Assembly (NCBI GenBank): GCA_030681365.1
Contig: JAUXWH010000023.1
Location: 1 to 34,418, forward strand
DNA: 34,418 bases
Source of the DNA: Bradyrhizobium sp.
GTDB lineage: Bacteria > Pseudomonadota > Alphaproteobacteria > Rhizobiales > Xanthobacteraceae
Direction of reading: 5' to 3'
Shown: positions 16,474-25,041 of the stretch, one piece after another
Layout: every line of letters begins with the position of its first letter
Position numbering within the stretch: position 1 is the first letter of the stretch
Made by a program: the position numbers and the translations under genes
Notes under the pieces: generated by a model
What the model was told of the DNA's origin: nothing
The model's database searches: none
What the model saw: only the letters and a program-made list of their open reading frames with translations

Positions 16474-16872
16474 ATGACGCGCGAAATATTCTGGCTGACG
16501 CTGACAGTGATTTTGACCGGGCTGATGTGGATCCCCTACGTAGTCAACCGTTGTCAGGTGCGCGGCCTCACCGGCGCGATGGCCAATCCTTCGCGCAACG
16601 ACAAGCCGCATGCGGAATGGGCCAACCGCCTGATGTTCGCGCATGACAATGCGGTCGAGAACCTCATCATCTTTGCGCCATTGGTGCTGATCCTCGACTC
16701 GATCGATTACTCGACGAAATGGACCGTTCTGGCCTGCGCAGTGTATTTCTGGTCCCGGCTCGCCCACCTGATCGTCTACACGCTCGGCCTGCCGGTGTTC
16801 CGGACGCTCGCCTTCACCGTCGGCTTCTTTGCACAGGTCGTGCTGGTGCTGGCGATTTTCGGAATAGTTTGA
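16474..16872 (+). CDS. MAPEG-family membrane protein
   Basis: A 132-residue integral inner-membrane protein with four predicted helices. The family blocks are NRLMFAHDNAVENLIIFAPL and YFWSRLAHLIVYTLGLPVFR, ending in a last helix TVGFFAQVVLVLAIFGIV. Eukaryotic MAPEG members are glutathione- and eicosanoid-linked transferases; bacterial short forms are mostly uncharacterised, so no reaction is claimed. The start follows GCGAGGAAATCC, a good Shine-Dalgarno. A GC-rich perfect hairpin, CCGGCCC-GCCC-GGGCCGG (16432-16449), lies in the gap after phaC; without a T-run it is not a confident terminator, so read-through from phaC remains possible. Confidence 0.88.
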   Translation: MTREIFWLTLTVILTGLMWIPYVVNRCQVRGLTGAMANPSRNDKPHAEWANRLMFAHDNAVENLIIFAPLVLILDSIDYSTKWTVLACAVYFWSRLAHLIVYTLGLPVFRTLAFTVGFFAQVVLVLAIFGIV

Positions 16873-17120
16873 AAAGCGGGCATCAGAGGCCCTTCGTCCG
16901 GCAGCGTACAGCGTCGAAGCGCACTCGTTGTCGAAGTCTCCGGCGTTGCACATTTCGGGTCATGGTGCCCGCTGGCCGCGGTTGACGTATCGGCACAAGG
17001 CAACCGTGCGGTGCGCGGCAGGTTTGACTCTTGGTCGAACGACGCGCTACGAAAAACGTCGGAAGTATTCGGAAGAAATACGCCCGGACACAAAACAAAA
17101 AATCACAGCGGAGGGAAACC

Positions 17121-18167
17121 ATGAAGCTCAGAATGTTGGCTCACGTTTCGATGGTCGTCGGCGCCTTTGCCGCCGGCCCTGTGGTCGCGCAGGCTGCCGA
17201 AGTAACCGGTCCGAAAGTGTCGTGGAATCTATCGACCTGGGGCAAGCAACGGGCCTTTACCGTGGGCGTCGAGTACATCGCCGCTCAGCTCGCGGAAAAG
17301 ACCGGCGGCAATTTCACGATCAAGATCCACTACGGCGAAGCCTTGTCGAAGGCTCGGGAAAACCTCGACGGCATCAAACTCGGCGCCTTCCAGGCGGCTC
17401 AGATCTGCAATTTCTACCATCCGGGCAAGAACCCTGCGTGGATGGTGCTGACCATGCCGTTCCTGCCGCTCGGCGACCTCGAAGTCTCAATGAAGGTGCG
17501 CGAAGCACTGATGAAACATCCGGCGTTCGTCGCTGACATGAGCAACTGGAACGCAATGGCGTACTTCTCTGCGCTGTTGCCGCAATACGAGTTTCTGGGC
17601 AAGGGCGACATGCCGACGACGCTGGCGGGCTGGAAAGGCAAGCGCGTCCGGGCCGGCGGCGGCGTCGGCACGGCAATGGAGAAACTCGGTGCCACGCTCT
17701 CCAGCGTACCCGCGACCGAAGTCTACACCGCGATGGAACGCGGCACTGTGGACGCCGCGTCGTTCCCGTACACTTACGCGCACGCCTCCTATCAACTTCC
17801 TGAAGTCAGCACCTGGTTCACCTCCAACATGTCGCCGGGCACGTCGGAGTGCGCGACCGTCCTGAACAAGGATGCCTATGCCAAGTTGCCGGATCAGTAC
17901 AAGAAACTGCTGATGGATTTGAAGCCCGAAGCTTACAAGGTGCAGATCAAGGCCTACGATGACATCGACGCCAAGAACCTGCCGATGTTTCGGTCAAAAC
18001 TGAAAGAGATTGTCTACACCGACGCGCAGCTGAAGGAATTCCGCACCATCGGCGGGCAGCCGGTGTGGGATGAATGGGTTGCCGCAAACAAGGACAAGTT
18101 CGACGCCAAGGGGCTGCTGGATCTCATCGCAGCGGAAGCCGACAAGGCCATCGCGGCCAAGAAGTAG
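17121..18167 (+). CDS. TRAP transporter solute-binding protein (DctP family)
   Basis: Periplasmic binding protein of a tripartite ATP-independent transporter for organic acids. The 348-residue precursor has a Sec signal peptide (about 1-25, cut after AQA). The family's carboxylate-binding arginine should be R177 in LAGWKGKRVRAGGG, and the block AMERGTVDAASFPYTYAH matches the usual EVYTALQRGxVDG region. The ATG at 17121 has a near-perfect GGAGGGAAACC; the longer open frame lacks a signal peptide. It heads a TRAP operon and is separated from the permease genes by two hairpins, consistent with higher expression of the binding protein. The ligand is unknown; the sequence is not a classic C4-dicarboxylate DctP. 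Confidence 0.93.
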   Translation: MKLRMLAHVSMVVGAFAAGPVVAQAAEVTGPKVSWNLSTWGKQRAFTVGVEYIAAQLAEKTGGNFTIKIHYGEALSKARENLDGIKLGAFQAAQICNFYHPGKNPAWMVLTMPFLPLGDLEVSMKVREALMKHPAFVADMSNWNAMAYFSALLPQYEFLGKGDMPTTLAGWKGKRVRAGGGVGTAMEKLGATLSSVPATEVYTAMERGTVDAASFPYTYAHASYQLPEVSTWFTSNMSPGTSECATVLNKDAYAKLPDQYKKLLMDLKPEAYKVQIKAYDDIDAKNLPMFRSKLKEIVYTDAQLKEFRTIGGQPVWDEWVAANKDKFDAKGLLDLIAAEADKAIAAKK

Positions 18168-18184
18168 ACCGAGAACAAGATTGC

Positions 18185-18246
18185 GAGAAGGGCCGTTATC
18201 GGCGCTTCTCCACTGCTGCGGCGGTCCGGCATCCCGGGACCGCCGC
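18185..18246. promoter_or_regulatory. Two intercistronic hairpins after the TRAP binding-protein gene
   Basis: Hairpin one has arms GAGAAG (18185-18190) and CTTCTC (18205-18210) with further GCCG/CGGC pairing inside. Hairpin two is a perfect 10-base stem, GCGGCGGTCC (18218-18227) with GGACCGCCGC (18237-18246). Neither is followed by a T-run. Such structures behind a binding-protein gene commonly protect its mRNA 3' end or reduce read-through, which fits the need for excess binding protein over permease. Confidence 0.7.
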
Positions 18247-18284
18247 TCGATGTCTAACGGCTCACCCTAACGGAAACGGCGTAC

Positions 18285-18947
18285 ATGCCCCAGTCCCTGA
18301 CCTGGACTCCTGCAATGGAAGCTGCCGGCGGGCGCACGCTCGACCGCTTCGACCGGTTCCTGAGATCGATCGAGCGATTCACGGCCGTGGCCTCCGGACT
18401 GTTTATCTTTGGGCTGATGTTTGTCGGCGTCGGTCAGATCCTGGGCCGCAAGCTCTTCAACATGCCGATCTTCGGGTACATCGACGCCATCGAGATGTCG
18501 ATTTCCGTCTTTGCGTTCCTCGCCATCTCCTATTGCGAGGCCGTGAACGGTCACGTCCGCATGGAGCTGTTCCTGGGCAAGCTGCATGGCCTGCCGCTGT
18601 GGCTGGCCGAAGCGACAGGCCAGGTCCTAGGCCTGTTAGTCATTGGCGTGCTGATCTATTTCGCATGGGACCACGCCATGCGGGCGTACAATTTTGGTGA
18701 TTCCACGATCGACGCGGAGATCCCATGGTGGCCGTCCAAAATGTTGATCCCGTTCGCGTTCGGGCTGCTGTTCCTGCGCATGTTGGTGAGTTTCGTCGGT
18801 TACGTGCGGATGATCTTTAACCCTGGCGTAGCCCCAGTCGCGATTCACATGATTGCCGACGTCCGGGAATTGGCGAAGGAGGAGGCAACCGAAGCCGGCG
18901 TCGTCACGGCGGAGAATGACGAAACCGAACGAAAGGCCGGCACGTGA
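18285..18947 (+). CDS. TRAP transporter small permease (DctQ family)
   Basis: A 220-residue inner-membrane subunit that pairs with the large permease. Four hydrophobic helices are visible: FIFGLMFVGVGQIL, IEMSISVFAFLAISYCEAV, VLGLLVIGVLIYFAWDHA and MLIPFAFGLLFLRMLVSFVG. The family's loop signature after helix two reads NGHVRMELFLGKL. The C-terminal 35 residues are hydrophilic and acidic. The start ATG 18285 has a weak ACGGAAA upstream. The stop codon overlaps the GTG start of the large permease by four bases, which implies translational coupling. Confidence 0.93.
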   Translation: MPQSLTWTPAMEAAGGRTLDRFDRFLRSIERFTAVASGLFIFGLMFVGVGQILGRKLFNMPIFGYIDAIEMSISVFAFLAISYCEAVNGHVRMELFLGKLHGLPLWLAEATGQVLGLLVIGVLIYFAWDHAMRAYNFGDSTIDAEIPWWPSKMLIPFAFGLLFLRMLVSFVGYVRMIFNPGVAPVAIHMIADVRELAKEEATEAGVVTAENDETERKAGT

Positions 18948-20254
18948 CCGAGCTCAGCAACGATACCATTGGACTGATCGGAGTCGCGGCACTCCTGGTC
19001 ATGATCCTGATCGGAGTTCGGGTCTTCCTGGCGGCATCGCTGGTCGGTCTGTTCGGCCTGGTTGCGATCATCGGGTGGGATGCCGGCGCCGGCATCGTCG
19101 GCACCATCCCGCACTCCAAGTCGGTCACCTACACTCTATCGGTGCTGCCGATGTTCGTTCTCATCGGCTACCTGGCCTTTCATGCCGGCATCACCCAGGC
19201 GCTGTTCGATGCGGCGCGCAAATGGCTCGGCTGGTTGCCGGGCGGACTTGCCGTCGCGACCGTGATGGCCACCGCCGGCTTTGCAGCGGTATCGGGAGCG
19301 TCGACCGCGACCGCCGCGGTGTTCGCGCGCGTCGCGATTCCGGAGATGCTGGCTGTCGGCTACTCCCGCACCATTGCAGGCGGTGTCGTCGCCGCAGGCG
19401 GCACGCTCGCCACCCTGATCCCGCCGAGCGCGATCCTGGTCATTTATGCGATCATCGTGGAGGAATCGGTCGGCAGGCTTTTGCTCGCGGGATTCATCCC
19501 GGGTCTGGTTTCGGCGCTGGTCTATATCGCGATCATCCTGGTCTGGGCCAAGATCAACCCGAGCATCGGCCCGGCAATTCGTGGCTACACCTGGACGGAA
19601 AGAGTGAAGTCGATCCCGGGGACGTTCCCGGTGGTGGCGGTGGTGTTGATCATCTTCAGCGCCATGTATTTCGGCTGGGCCACCCCGACCGAAGCCGGCG
19701 CGCTCGGCGCGTTCGTGGTGTTCCTGGTGGCGGCGCTCAAGGGAATGCGCTGGCCATCGCTGAAGGAGGCCTTGCTGGACACGGCCAAGCTCACGGTGAT
19801 GATCTTCAGCCTGATCTGGGGTGTCCTGATCTTCGTCCGGTTCCTCGGGTTCGCCGGATTGCCGGAGCATTTCACCAACTTCATCGTTTCGCTGCCGTTC
19901 GAGCCCTGGGTCGTGATGGTGTGCATCCTGTTCGGCTACACGATCCTCGGCATGTTCATGGATGCGATCGGCATGCTGCTGCTCACGCTGCCGGTGGTAT
20001 ATCCGGCGGTGATGGCGCTCGGCTACGACTCAATCTGGTTCGGCATCATCGTGGTCAAGATGGCCGAAATCTGCCTGGTCACGCCGCCGATCGGCCTGAA
20101 CTGTTTCGTGGTGTCGGCGGTTCGGCCGGATATCCCGGTCGCCACCGTGTTCCGCGGCGTGTTTCCGTTCGTGATTGCCGATTTCATCACGGTCGCCATA
20201 TTCATGATATGGCCGGAAGTGATCACCTGGCTTCCAAAAACGCTGATGAATTAG
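18944..20254 (+). CDS. TRAP transporter large permease (DctM family)
   Basis: The 436-residue membrane-embedded translocation subunit, probably using a sodium gradient for solute symport. It carries the family signatures IPPSAILVIYAIIVEES and ATPTEAGALGAFVVF, and VTPPIGLNCFVVSAV near the C-terminus, with about a dozen hydrophobic helices. It begins with GTG at 18944, overlapping the small-permease stop by four bases. Together with the two preceding genes it makes a complete TRAP system in the order binding protein, small permease, large permease. The next gene converges from the other strand after 53 bases. No adjacent catabolic gene or regulator identifies the substrate. Confidence 0.95.
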   Translation: MTELSNDTIGLIGVAALLVMILIGVRVFLAASLVGLFGLVAIIGWDAGAGIVGTIPHSKSVTYTLSVLPMFVLIGYLAFHAGITQALFDAARKWLGWLPGGLAVATVMATAGFAAVSGASTATAAVFARVAIPEMLAVGYSRTIAGGVVAAGGTLATLIPPSAILVIYAIIVEESVGRLLLAGFIPGLVSALVYIAIILVWAKINPSIGPAIRGYTWTERVKSIPGTFPVVAVVLIIFSAMYFGWATPTEAGALGAFVVFLVAALKGMRWPSLKEALLDTAKLTVMIFSLIWGVLIFVRFLGFAGLPEHFTNFIVSLPFEPWVVMVCILFGYTILGMFMDAIGMLLLTLPVVYPAVMALGYDSIWFGIIVVKMAEICLVTPPIGLNCFVVSAVRPDIPVATVFRGVFPFVIADFITVAIFMIWPEVITWLPKTLMN

Positions 20255-20307
20255 TTCTCGAGGAGCAACGTGCCTGGCGATCTCTGACGTGATTTTAAAT
20301 CGAGGCG

Positions 20308-20901
20308 TCAGGGACGCTTTTGAGTGAACACGAACAACATCTCGGCCCATTCATTGTCGAAACCTCTGACCCTGCCCTCCTCGATCGACAATGAGCTCCA
20401 GTTGCCGGCGCGGGCGTAGGTTTCGCGCAGCCATTCCGGCGATGGATAATTGTAGTAGCGGTTGAGCGCATCCCGCCCGTCTTCCTCGCCGGCCTTGAAG
20501 CTGGCGTAAAAATGCCCGCCGGGCTTCAGCGCGCGCCAGATCAGCGTCAGCACCTGTGCCAGTTCTGATCTCGGGACGTGCAGCAGGCAGGCGTTGGCCC
20601 AGACGCCGTCATAGGCATCGACCTCGTCGAGGTCATGGAACAGCAGCGTCTCGACCGGGCGGTCGAGACGGCGCGATGCCTCGGCCGCCAATTCCGGCGA
20701 ACCGTCGGTGGGACGAACGTCGAATCCCGCGGTCAGCATCTGCGCGGAATCGGCACCGGCGCCGCATCCGAGTTCAAGAATGCTCGCTCCTGACGGCAGC
20801 AGCGCCAGGAAGCGGGTCAGCCGCGCCTGACGCGAGGTGATTTCGCGCCGAGCATAAGCGCCGGCATTGTCCCGATAGAATTGCAGCGTGTCTTCGTCCA
20901 T
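20308..20901 (-). CDS. Class I SAM-dependent methyltransferase
   Basis: A 197-residue cytoplasmic protein with the class I fold. Motif I is ILELGCGAGADSAQML (residues 41-56), followed by an acidic residue after beta-2 (VRPTDGSPELA), motif post-I FHDLDEVDAYDGVWANACLLHV, and RALKPGGHFYASFK, the usual strand-4/5 region. The start at ATG 20901 has GAGGA about seven bases upstream. It follows argC by 42 bases on the same strand and is the last gene of that run. The short form and lack of accessory domain resemble small-molecule (tellurite-resistance TehB-like or ubiquinone-like) methyltransferases; the substrate cannot be inferred. Confidence 0.9.
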   Translation of the reverse strand: MDEDTLQFYRDNAGAYARREITSRQARLTRFLALLPSGASILELGCGAGADSAQMLTAGFDVRPTDGSPELAAEASRRLDRPVETLLFHDLDEVDAYDGVWANACLLHVPRSELAQVLTLIWRALKPGGHFYASFKAGEEDGRDALNRYYNYPSPEWLRETYARAGNWSSLSIEEGRVRGFDNEWAEMLFVFTQKRP

Positions 20902-20943
20902 GAAAAATCCTCACATCACGAAAACAGCGCGTTAACCCGCCCC

Positions 20944-21936
20944 TCACGAGTCGGCCAACCCCAGCATCAAACGCATGTTCTGGACCGCCGCACCGGAGGC
21001 GCCTTTGCCGAGATTATCGAGGCGCGCGACGAGCAGCGCCTGCCGGTATTTTTGGCTGGCAAAGACGTAGAGCTCGAGCATGTTGGTCTCGTTCAGCGCC
21101 TCCGGCTCGATCCGTCCGTTCTTCGCAGCCGCATTCTCCAGCGGCAGGACCGAGACGTATTTGCTCCCGGCGTAACGCTTCGCGAGCGCGGCGTGGAGAT
21201 CGGCTCCGTCGGGCTTGCCCGGCAGCGTGTCGAGGTGCAAAGGCACCGACACCAGCATGCCCTGCCTGTAATTGCCGACCGACGGCACGAAGATGGGCCG
21301 GCGCGCGAGATTTGCGTAGAGCTGGGTCTCCGGCACGTGCTTGTGCTCGAAGCCCAGACCGTAAAGCTCGAAGGCCGGCGCCGTGCCGTCCTCGAAACTT
21401 GCGATCATGGACTTGCCACCGCCCGAATAGCCGCTGACCGCATTGATGGTGACGGGATAATCCGCCGGCATGAGACCGCCATCGACCAGCGGCCGCAGCA
21501 ACGCCACCGCGCCTGTCGGATAGCAGCCCGGGTTGGATACTTTTCGCGCGGCCCGTATCTTGTCGGCCTGATCAGGCGCGAGTTCCGGAAAGCCGTAAGC
21601 CCAATCAGGAGCGACGCGAAAGGCCGTCGAGGCATCCAGCACCTTGGGAGCCGCGGCCCCTATGGTGTCGATCAGCGCCACGGTTTCCTTTGCGGCGTCA
21701 TCCGGAAGGCAGAGGATGACGAGATCCACCTCCGCCATCAGTTCCCGCTTGGCGCCCGCATCCTTGCGCTTTTCATCAGCGATGCTTTTCACCGTGACGT
21801 CGTTCTGCAGGTCAAGCCGCTCGCGGATGCCGAGGCCCGTCGTTCCGGACGCGCCGTCAACGAATACGGCCGGCCTCGTGGCAGCGCCGGTCGCCGGGGC
21901 CTGGCCGTTCGGCCGCTGTGTGTCGGAGAGGCTCAT
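20944..21936 (-). CDS. argC: N-acetyl-gamma-glutamyl-phosphate reductase, type 2
   Basis: Reduces N-acetylglutamyl phosphate to the semialdehyde with NADPH in arginine biosynthesis. The 330-residue protein has a 22-residue polar N-terminal extension, then the Rossmann motif [14 protein letters not shown] and the catalytic Cys138 in [14 protein letters not shown]. Other family blocks are [15 protein letters not shown] and [21 protein letters not shown]. The short total length and GYSGGGK block fit the type 2 form common in Alphaproteobacteria. AAGGAA precedes the start, and the ATG overlaps the stop codon of the upstream PaiB-like gene by four bases (ATGA), so the two should be translationally coupled. 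Confidence 0.95.
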   Translation of the reverse strand: MSLSDTQRPNGQAPATGAATRPAVFVDGASGTTGLGIRERLDLQNDVTVKSIADEKRKDAGAKRELMAEVDLVILCLPDDAAKETVALIDTIGAAAPKVLDASTAFRVAPDWAYGFPELAPDQADKIRAARKVSNPGCYPTGAVALLRPLVDGGLMPADYPVTINAVSGYSGGGKSMIASFEDGTAPAFELYGLGFEHKHVPETQLYANLARRPIFVPSVGNYRQGMLVSVPLHLDTLPGKPDGADLHAALAKRYAGSKYVSVLPLENAAAKNGRIEPEALNETNMLELYVFASQKYRQALLVARLDNLGKGASGAAVQNMRLMLGLADS

Positions 21937-22616
21937 GGGGCATTCCTTCCATCCGCGGGTTCACTGGCACCCAATGGTGAATTGTAGTTCAACTGGGGCC
22001 GCAGTGCGACCATCCGTTCTCCGATCGCTCGCGCGGCCGCGTCCTTCTGCGATGCCTGCGTTTGGGCAATGGCGACGTAGTCGGTATCGGATTTGTGCTG
22101 GTTGAGCTTGAAACTGCCTTCGACCGCTTCCACGGTCATGACCAGGCCCACGATGGCTTTTTTCATCGCATCCAGACGCCCTGCCGTCATCTTCGACGAC
22201 AGCCACGGTGGTTTCGGCGCCAGCCAGTTTTCGAACTTCGCGCTCAGCGCGTCGAGATGGCGGCCGAGTTCATCGTCGGACTGTCTTCGCACGGTGCCGG
22301 TGAGATGCACGGCCTGATACAGCCACGTCGGCACCTGGTCCGGCGACGCATACCAGTCGGGCGATACATAGGCGTCGGCGCCGTTGACGGCCATCAACCA
22401 GGACGAGGTTCCATCGGCAAGGTCCGCCAGCGCGTTATGGCGCGCAACGTGAAACGCCGCCAGCGGCGTGCCGTCGTCGGCATAGTCGAGGTAAAACGGC
22501 AGCGCAGACGCGACCGGCCTGGTGCCGTCCCAGGCGCAGACCGTACCGAATCCGCGCGCTTCCGCAAACGCGAGGCTCGCGGCGCGATCGGGCTTGAACA
22601 TCGGGGGCGTATACAT
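21933..22616 (-). CDS. FMN-binding PaiB-family protein (putative negative regulator)
   Basis: A 227-residue member of the PaiB-like family, with a split-barrel FMN-binding fold. The N-terminus [11 protein letters not shown] and the blocks [58 protein letters not shown] and PPWLSSKM are characteristic. In Bacillus, PaiB was described as a negative regulator of sporulation and protease genes; in proteobacteria the function is unproven and a flavin- or heme-handling role is possible. The start at 22616 follows GGAG. It overlaps argC by four bases, an arrangement that suggests joint expression rather than a biochemical link. Confidence 0.92.
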   Translation of the reverse strand: MYTPPMFKPDRAASLAFAEARGFGTVCAWDGTRPVASALPFYLDYADDGTPLAAFHVARHNALADLADGTSSWLMAVNGADAYVSPDWYASPDQVPTWLYQAVHLTGTVRRQSDDELGRHLDALSAKFENWLAPKPPWLSSKMTAGRLDAMKKAIVGLVMTVEAVEGSFKLNQHKSDTDYVAIAQTQASQKDAAARAIGERMVALRPQLNYNSPLGASEPADGRNAP

Positions 22617-22954
22617 GGCGAACTCCGGCTTGACGATGGAGCCGCCGGAGTCAGATCACGCTGCAGGAAGGAAAATGCCGCGGATCGGATCCGGCGGCAG
22701 GGGCGACAATCTCAGACGCAGACGTCCGCCCATACCGCTGAGGTGCGGCGGCGGCGAGCGATCGACATGGTCACGGCGTTGATCATGGCGCGGGCTATAA
22801 AGCCCGCCGCGGTTTTCGTCAAGATGTGCCCCGTCATTCCGGGATGCTCCGGAGCACCAGACCCCAGGTGCGCAAAGCGTACCTGGGAATCTCGAGGTTG
22901 TGCGGTCGAGATTCCGGGTTCGCGCTCATGCGCGCCCCGGAATGACGCTTCGCG
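22617..22954. other. Intergenic region upstream of the PaiB-like gene
   Basis: This 338-base gap lies between the PaiB-like start and the metallo-hydrolase stop, both on the minus strand. Its right third is a family A palindromic repeat (22832-22947). The remaining 215 bases (22617-22831) show no convincing gene on either strand and should hold the promoter for the PaiB-like gene and argC. No clear promoter boxes were found. Confidence 0.6.
22832..22947. repeat. Palindromic intergenic repeat, family A (copy 2)
   Basis: A 116-base element directly after the metallo-hydrolase stop codon. Outer arms CGTCATTCCGGG (22832-22843) and CCCGGAATGACG (22936-22947) are perfect. Inside are CCCAGGT/ACCTGGG (22863-22869 / 22881-22887), GGAATCTCGA/TCGAGATTCC (22886-22895 / 22906-22915) and the self-complementary GCTCCGGAGC (22846-22855). 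Stems two and three overlap by two bases, so alternative folds exist. It shares outer arms and the ATTCCGGGTTC core with 9662-9742. Confidence 0.87.
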
Positions 22955-23944
22955 TCAAATCACCGGGCTCCACGGCGCCGGCACCAGCTGGTAACCGTTG
23001 CCATCCTTCGAGACATAACCATTGGCCGGGAACGGGAAATGGAAGCCCTGCACGCGCATCTTGTCGGCTACCAGCATGTCGTAGACTTTGCGGCGGGTGG
23101 TTTCCGCCATCGCCGGATCCTGGTCGAACATCAGATGCCAGCCCGGATGGGTCACGAACAGCGTCGGGTGGTTGGTCACATCGGACTGGATGAAGACCTT
23201 GTCGGAGCCCGAGGATAGAATGAACGAAGTATGTCCCGGCGTGTGGCCCAGCGTGGCGACTGCCTGCAGCCCCGGGGCGACATCCTTGCCGGCTTCATAG
23301 GGCGTCACCTTCTTCTTCAGTCCCGCGTCGAAAACGCGGCGGGCATTCGCGAACACGCCCTTCATGCGGTCCGTGGCCTGCCTGCTCATCTCGCCATCGT
23401 CCATGAAATACTTCCACTCGGCGGCCGGCACCAGCACTTCGGCGTTGGGAAACGCCAGCATGTTGTCCGCCGTCAGCAGCCCGTTGATGTGGTCGCCGTG
23501 AAAATGCGAGATGACCACGATGTCGACGGCCTTGGGATCGAGCCCGGCGGCGGCCATGTTGCTGGCGAATTGCCCGACATTGCCCTTGCTCGACGCGAAG
23601 GCGCCCGGGCCGTTGCCCGTGTCCACGACGACCAGCTTGCCGCCGGTGTTGATCACCAGCGGCGAGAAATGGATGCTCATCTTGTCCTTCGGCAGAAACG
23701 CCTTCTCGAGCGCGGCGTTGACTTCGTCCTTGCTGGCGTTGAGCACGAAGGTATTGGGCAGCGGAAATGTGTTCACGCCATCGGAAATGGCGTTCACCTG
23801 GGCATCGCCCACCTTGTAGCGATAGAAGCTCGGAGCCTGCTTGTCGGCGAGCGGCGCCGCCGCCCTGGCGGGCGCGTTCGGCAGCAAGGGCGCGGCCGCG
23901 AGCGCGGCGGCTCCGGCGAGTGCGTGACGTCGTGTCAGTTCCAT
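22955..23944 (-). CDS. Tat-exported MBL-fold metallo-hydrolase
   Basis: A 329-residue metallo-beta-lactamase-fold hydrolase. The N-terminus MELTRRHALAGAAALAAAPL is a twin-arginine signal peptide, cut near residue 29 (ARA). The di-zinc motif HFHGDH is at residues 147-152 after VVVDTGNGPG, with GHTPGHTSF and the later QSDVTNHP supplying further ligands. The layout FYRYKVGDAQVNAISDG followed by FLPKDK resembles the methyl-parathion-hydrolase branch, whose members hydrolyse organophosphate or lactone esters; the real substrate is unknown. The start at 23944 has GGGAGGAC upstream. Tat export implies that metal is loaded before secretion. Confidence 0.92.
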   Translation of the reverse strand: MELTRRHALAGAAALAAAPLLPNAPARAAAPLADKQAPSFYRYKVGDAQVNAISDGVNTFPLPNTFVLNASKDEVNAALEKAFLPKDKMSIHFSPLVINTGGKLVVVDTGNGPGAFASSKGNVGQFASNMAAAGLDPKAVDIVVISHFHGDHINGLLTADNMLAFPNAEVLVPAAEWKYFMDDGEMSRQATDRMKGVFANARRVFDAGLKKKVTPYEAGKDVAPGLQAVATLGHTPGHTSFILSSGSDKVFIQSDVTNHPTLFVTHPGWHLMFDQDPAMAETTRRKVYDMLVADKMRVQGFHFPFPANGYVSKDGNGYQLVPAPWSPVI

Positions 23945-24124
23945 GATGATGTCCTCCCTGTGAGATTGTTCGATGAGGCGCGAGATTTCCCGTTTCGTGT
24001 CGGACCGGTCTTATCAGTGTTCTGAGGGGCAAAGTGATCACACCGGCGCGAACGCAACGCTCGGCATTCAAATGGGGCTAACACCCCTGCTCGCGGCTTA
24101 TTCCGGCCGGCCGCCGTTCACTCT

Positions 24125-24655
24125 TCAGACAGCCCGCCACAGCCATCCGGCGATATGCGCCATCACATCGCCGAACAGCAGCAGTACCGCCGACCAGACC
24201 AGCGCGGAAGAAAAGTTCGCGATTTGAAACCGCCAGTACGGCATCTCGAATATCCCGGCGGCGAGCGGTACCGAGGCCCGCAACGGTCCGAAGAACCGAC
24301 CGATGAAAATGCTGGGCACGCCCCAGTCTTTCACGAAGGCTTCGCCACGCGGCAATATCTCCGGGTAGCGCGACAACGGCCACATCTCGGCGACGTGTTC
24401 CTTGTACTTGAAGCCGAACCAGTAGGAGACCCAGTCGCCAAGGGCGGCGCCCAACGCGCCGGCCAGCCAGACCGGCCAGAAACTGATGCCGCTGACGACA
24501 ATCAGGGCGCCGATCGCGACCAGCGCCCCCCAGGCCGGGACCACCAGCGATAAAAAGGCGAGCGATTCGGCGAACGCCAGCAAGAACACGATGGGGGCAG
24601 CCCAGACCTGATGGTCGCGCACGAAGTCAGCCACTGCGCGCGTAAAATCTCCCAT
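24125..24655 (-). CDS. DedA/SNARE-associated family membrane protein
   Basis: A 176-residue inner-membrane protein of the DedA family, some members of which flip undecaprenyl phosphate or phospholipids. Visible family blocks are FAESLAFLSLVVPAWGALVA, the amphipathic GDWVSYWFGFKYKE, and the signature GRFFGPLRASVPLAAGIFEM with the conserved arginine pair, ending in a final hydrophobic helix. The first residues MGDFTRAVADFVRDHQVW are typical. A GGAAGG lies about eleven bases upstream of the start. The 180-base gap to the downstream metallo-hydrolase argues for separate transcription. Specific lipid substrate unknown. Confidence 0.9.
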   Translation of the reverse strand: MGDFTRAVADFVRDHQVWAAPIVFLLAFAESLAFLSLVVPAWGALVAIGALIVVSGISFWPVWLAGALGAALGDWVSYWFGFKYKEHVAEMWPLSRYPEILPRGEAFVKDWGVPSIFIGRFFGPLRASVPLAAGIFEMPYWRFQIANFSSALVWSAVLLLFGDVMAHIAGWLWRAV

Positions 24656-25041
24656 AGTTAGAAAGCCTTCCCCAGCTGCCCGGCTGTTTCAGCGGCATTG
24701 AACCTTTCCACGATCACAATGCAAGAACAGGTAGACCACCCCCTTCCGCGACATCAAGTCACAAAGGCGGGGACCGCGCGTGAACGGCTTCTCCCCCCGC
24801 GCGCCTGCGCCTGAAGCGTGCTACCGGGTCACGATTACGGGACGGCTTGTGATCCTGTGCGGTACCGGTGGCGGCACCGACGCCCATGCCGACCATCGCC
24901 CCTTGGCTTGCTCCACCACCCTGTCGACCTTCGGCGCTTCCTCTGGGACGAACCGCCGCCCGTCACTTTTTAAGCTCATCCGTGGCATAGTCAGGCTGAC
25001 CGATTCGCAGCGCCACGGGCGCGCGCAACACATGAAGAGCT
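24656..25041. other. Divergent intergenic region between the DedA gene and parE
   Basis: This 386-base stretch separates two divergent genes and should hold both promoters. Open frames exist on both strands (for example 24821-25033 on the minus strand), but they have no Shine-Dalgarno, no family resemblance and low-complexity composition, so I call none. No tRNA-like fold or strong repeat is visible. Confidence 0.55.

Noticed and set aside
17024..17052. TTGACT as a -35 box for the TRAP operon
   Set aside because: At 17 bases downstream the hexamer CTACGA does not resemble a -10 box; shifted readings are too weak to call.
18853..20292. 479-codon frame overlapping the TRAP large permease
   Set aside because: Same strand, shifted frame; the permease frame has the DctM signatures and coupled start, the other is Arg/Gly-rich.
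24821..25033. 70-codon minus-strand frame upstream of parE
   Set aside because: No Shine-Dalgarno or family resemblance; it lies in a divergent promoter region.
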